From Flavobacterium ajazii (lineage in GTDB: Bacteria; Bacteroidota; Bacteroidia; Flavobacteriales; Flavobacteriaceae), in the NCBI RefSeq assembly GCF_010614725.1, contig NZ_JAAEHL010000013.1, forward strand, positions 105,640-169,639: a DNA stretch of 64,000 bases. The letters run 5' to 3'. Position numbers and translations under genes: made by a program. The notes beneath the pieces were generated by a model. It saw nothing but the letters and a program-made list of their open reading frames with translations, was not told where the DNA came from and ran no database searches. Shown piece by piece: positions 62,374-64,000 of this stretch. How positions within the stretch are numbered: position 1 is the stretch's first letter; each line of letters starts with the position of its first letter.

Positions 62374-62401
62374 AAAGCCACTCCGTTATTGAAGTGGCTT
62401 T
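62374..62401 (+). terminator. Terminator after the regulator remnant
   Basis: AAAGCCACT and AGTGGCTTT form a perfect 9-bp stem around a 10-base loop, followed by GTTGTTTT. Its survival suggests the remnant was once a complete gene. Confidence 0.7.
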
Positions 62402-62516
62402 GTTGTTTTAACCGCGTTACAAACGCTACGATTTATCTTTTAATTTAAGTAGGCACTCGCTATAAGCAAGCGCCAGAGTTGTCGACAAACGAGCACCAGT
62501 GGGTGTTTTCAAAATT

Positions 62517-62567
62517 GAGAGACTTTCAGTCTCTCGTCAAACAAACCTCTGCACTTTCAGTGCAGAG
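62517..62567. repeat. Pair of hairpins with identical TTTCA loops
   Basis: GAGAGAC-TTTCA-GTCTCTC (62517-62535) and CTCTGCAC-TTTCA-GTGCAGAG (62547-62567) are both perfect stems of 7 and 8 bp sharing the same loop. The stems differ in sequence, so structure and loop are kept rather than the primary sequence. They lie in a gene-free stretch (62033-62654) downstream of the Rhs cassette; apart from these and the items above I see no gene there. Confidence 0.8.
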
Positions 62568-62654
62568 TGGTTTAGTTCTAAAATTTGTTCAATTCCAAAA
62601 GGTTAGAATTCTAAAATTTCATATCACTAACTTTGAAACACTACCGTTACCGAT

Positions 62655-63068
62655 TTAATATTTATAAATTTTTTGTTTAATCATTAATAAAAAACCTTTA
62701 GAATCTTCTTTATTAATTCCATTAACTTGTATGTCAAAATGTTCTCCCATACAAATGGTATCAATAATTTTATCATTATGATAGATAATCTGTATTCGAA
62801 CATCAATATTTCTTTGGTCTTTAGATGTTTTTAATGCTTTATACTTTTTATCAAAATTTTTAATAAAATCTTGATTGTCTATCTTTTCATATTTTACATT
62901 TTTTTTCATTAACTCACTATGAAGGTAATTACAATTAAGTTGAATTGGATACCGCAAACCTTCCTTCAAATAGAATACTTCAATGTATTTTCTATTTTCA
63001 TAGCTATTTTTTTTAGAAATACAATTGAATGTTAAGAATGGAATTATTAAGTATAGTAGTAATTTCAT
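62655..63068 (-). CDS. Small lipoprotein, candidate immunity protein
   Basis: A 137-residue protein with a lipoprotein signal (MKLLLYLIIPFLTFNCISKK, Cys16 as lipidation site). The mature part has charged helical and beta segments (VDVRIQIIYHNDKIIDTIC-like stretch near 95-115) and no known family. It begins 12 bases after the stop of the Rhs tip gene on the same strand. This is the classic position for the immunity partner of a polymorphic toxin. Lipid anchoring would place it in the periplasm. Confidence 0.55.
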   Translation of the reverse strand: MKLLLYLIIPFLTFNCISKKNSYENRKYIEVFYLKEGLRYPIQLNCNYLHSELMKKNVKYEKIDNQDFIKNFDKKYKALKTSKDQRNIDVRIQIIYHNDKIIDTICMGEHFDIQVNGINKEDSKGFLLMIKQKIYKY

Positions 63069-63080
63069 ATTAATATAGAT

Positions 63081-63881
63081 TTATTTTTTTTTATACTTTT
63101 CGTAAGAAATTGGTGAATATAGATTTTGACTATTTAAATTTTGATTAAACTTTACTGTTTTACTAGCATTTATATTAGTGGAAATAGGAGAAGTTGTAAT
63201 AACTGGTAAACCTTTATGGTCATTTCTTGTAACTTCTGGATAAGATATTTCTCCATTTGCAATGGCGGTTTTTTGCTCTGTACCTGTAATGACGGCCTTT
63301 TCTCCTTTATTATCATAACTTTTATCTGGGCTCTCTAAAAGTTTATTAGAAGCCATTTTGCCATCTTTTGCATATTTTAATGCATGTCCAGCTTCATGGT
63401 CTGCCATAGTTGCTGGAGACAGAATATTTCCATTTGTAGTTTCCAACCCCATCTTTGGATTCCAATTAACAACATTATAATCTCCCGAATTAGCTGCAGA
63501 AGATGGCTGGTCAGTAAAAGTCAATCCATTTGTTTCTTGAACGTCAACCATTAAACTAGAGTTTTCCGCAATTTCTTTCATCGCTTGTCCACCACCATTA
63601 TTAACATTATAATTATATGCATTTACAAAATCCCTTACAAATTGATTGTCTGGTAAAGCTGTTGCGCCACCATTAAAAATAAATTCTTGACTTTTCCCTT
63701 GTTTATCTACATAATTTATTCTCCAATCATTAGGAGCCATTCCGTCAGGGTCTATAAAATAAATAGGGTTATTAAACGCATAATTATAAGGACTATGACG
63801 TCTCATTTGTTCTGCAAGAGGATCAATATTCATCCATCGACCAAGTGCAGGGTCATAATTCCTTGCTCCATAGTCGTACAT
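63081..63881 (-). CDS. Orphan Rhs C-terminal tip with metallopeptidase toxin domain
   Basis: The ATG-started frame is 266 residues, but the Rhs core frame continues upstream to a TGA at 63942-63944 and includes YKYNGKELQDELGLNMYDYG. Residues 1-48 are the end of the Rhs core (ARNYDPALGRWMNIDPLAEQ, DPDGM). After the DPDGM boundary comes a variable toxin region with HEAGH (162-166) in TMADHEAGHALKYA and a later GEKAVITGTEQKTA, resembling Rhs-linked M91-type metallopeptidases. The core shell is missing here, so this is a displaced tip cassette rather than a full toxin. The immunity candidate follows. Confidence 0.72.
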   Translation of the reverse strand: MYDYGARNYDPALGRWMNIDPLAEQMRRHSPYNYAFNNPIYFIDPDGMAPNDWRINYVDKQGKSQEFIFNGGATALPDNQFVRDFVNAYNYNVNNGGGQAMKEIAENSSLMVDVQETNGLTFTDQPSSAANSGDYNVVNWNPKMGLETTNGNILSPATMADHEAGHALKYAKDGKMASNKLLESPDKSYDNKGEKAVITGTEQKTAIANGEISYPEVTRNDHKGLPVITTSPISTNINASKTVKFNQNLNSQNLYSPISYEKYKKK

Positions 63882-63944
63882 GTTAAGTCCCAGCTCGTCT
63901 TGCAGTTCTTTACCGTTGTACTTATACTTGTATGCGCCTGCTCA

Positions 63945-64000
63945 ATATTTTGCCTCGCCCGAGCGTCTGTTTTCAGCTCCCGCGAGCAAGACCTTTTTTG
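63945..64000 (-). other. Sequence upstream of the Rhs tip, probable cassette boundary
   Basis: Reading minus, the frame immediately before the TGA gives AGAENRRSGEAKY and is open to the window edge. The DNA is GC-richer than its surroundings (GGTCTTGCTCGCGGGAGC). It may be the end of another Rhs-related cassette or a boundary repeat. Too little is visible to decide. Confidence 0.35.

Noticed and set aside
62033..62654. CRISPR array
   Set aside because: The repeats here are two non-identical hairpins without regular spacers; no array was seen in the window.
1..64000. tRNA or rRNA genes
   Set aside because: No cloverleaf with a T-psi-C-type GGTTCRANNCC core or rRNA-like sequence was found by eye; a tRNAscan run would settle it.

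Overview
The window looks like chromosome of a Flavobacterium-type Bacteroidota. The DNA is AT-rich. One secreted enzyme ends in a type IX secretion sorting domain. Start codons lack clear Shine-Dalgarno sites, and one good TTTG / TAnnTTTG promoter is visible. The gene families (DUF1398, DUF2271, DUF3995, DUF4369-type TlpA, NERD, Pta with an N-terminal DRTGG-type region) are usual for this group.

Positions 1-33.6 kb are core and niche genes: a sulfurtransferase cut by the window edge, DUF1398 protein, alpha/beta hydrolase, a large secreted family-1-type pectate lyase, thioesterase, NERD and TlpA proteins, dnaK, a CorA transporter, the pta-ackA acetate pair, an M28 peptidase, a Coq4-like protein, a YiiX-like hydrolase, a second TlpA protein, a polysaccharide deacetylase, and a GH3 glycosidase divergent from a LacI-type regulator. 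At 28.3-33.6 kb four genes on the minus strand (ankyrin protein, DUF2271 protein, PepSY/flavodoxin/FNR reductase, ApbE) form a probable extracytosolic flavin electron-transfer module.

Positions 33.9-62.0 kb hold the main find: a complete extracellular contractile injection system (eCIS, PVC/Afp/MAC/AlgoCIS-like) on the minus strand. A LuxR-type regulator with a degenerate receiver domain lies upstream and has its own terminator. Then come DUF4255 terminator protein, an unknown protein, one sheath, two tube proteins, a 55-aa DUF5908 protein, LysM adaptor, VgrG-like spike, PAAR tip, gp25, two large baseplate proteins, tape measure protein, two coiled-coil proteins in the place where fibres are expected, an unknown protein, an AAA+ ATPase, a protein that looks like a degenerate IS200/Y1 transposase fold, and three candidate cargo proteins. 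The three cargo candidates, including a DUF4157 HExxH metallopeptidase-domain protein, share an N-terminal DNR-x5-Q motif at almost the same position, which I propose as a loading signal.

Positions 62.0-64.0 kb are a recombination-scarred end: an HTH-regulator remnant, paired hairpins, and an orphan Rhs C-terminal cassette with a HEAGH metallopeptidase toxin domain followed by a small lipoprotein that may be its immunity protein.
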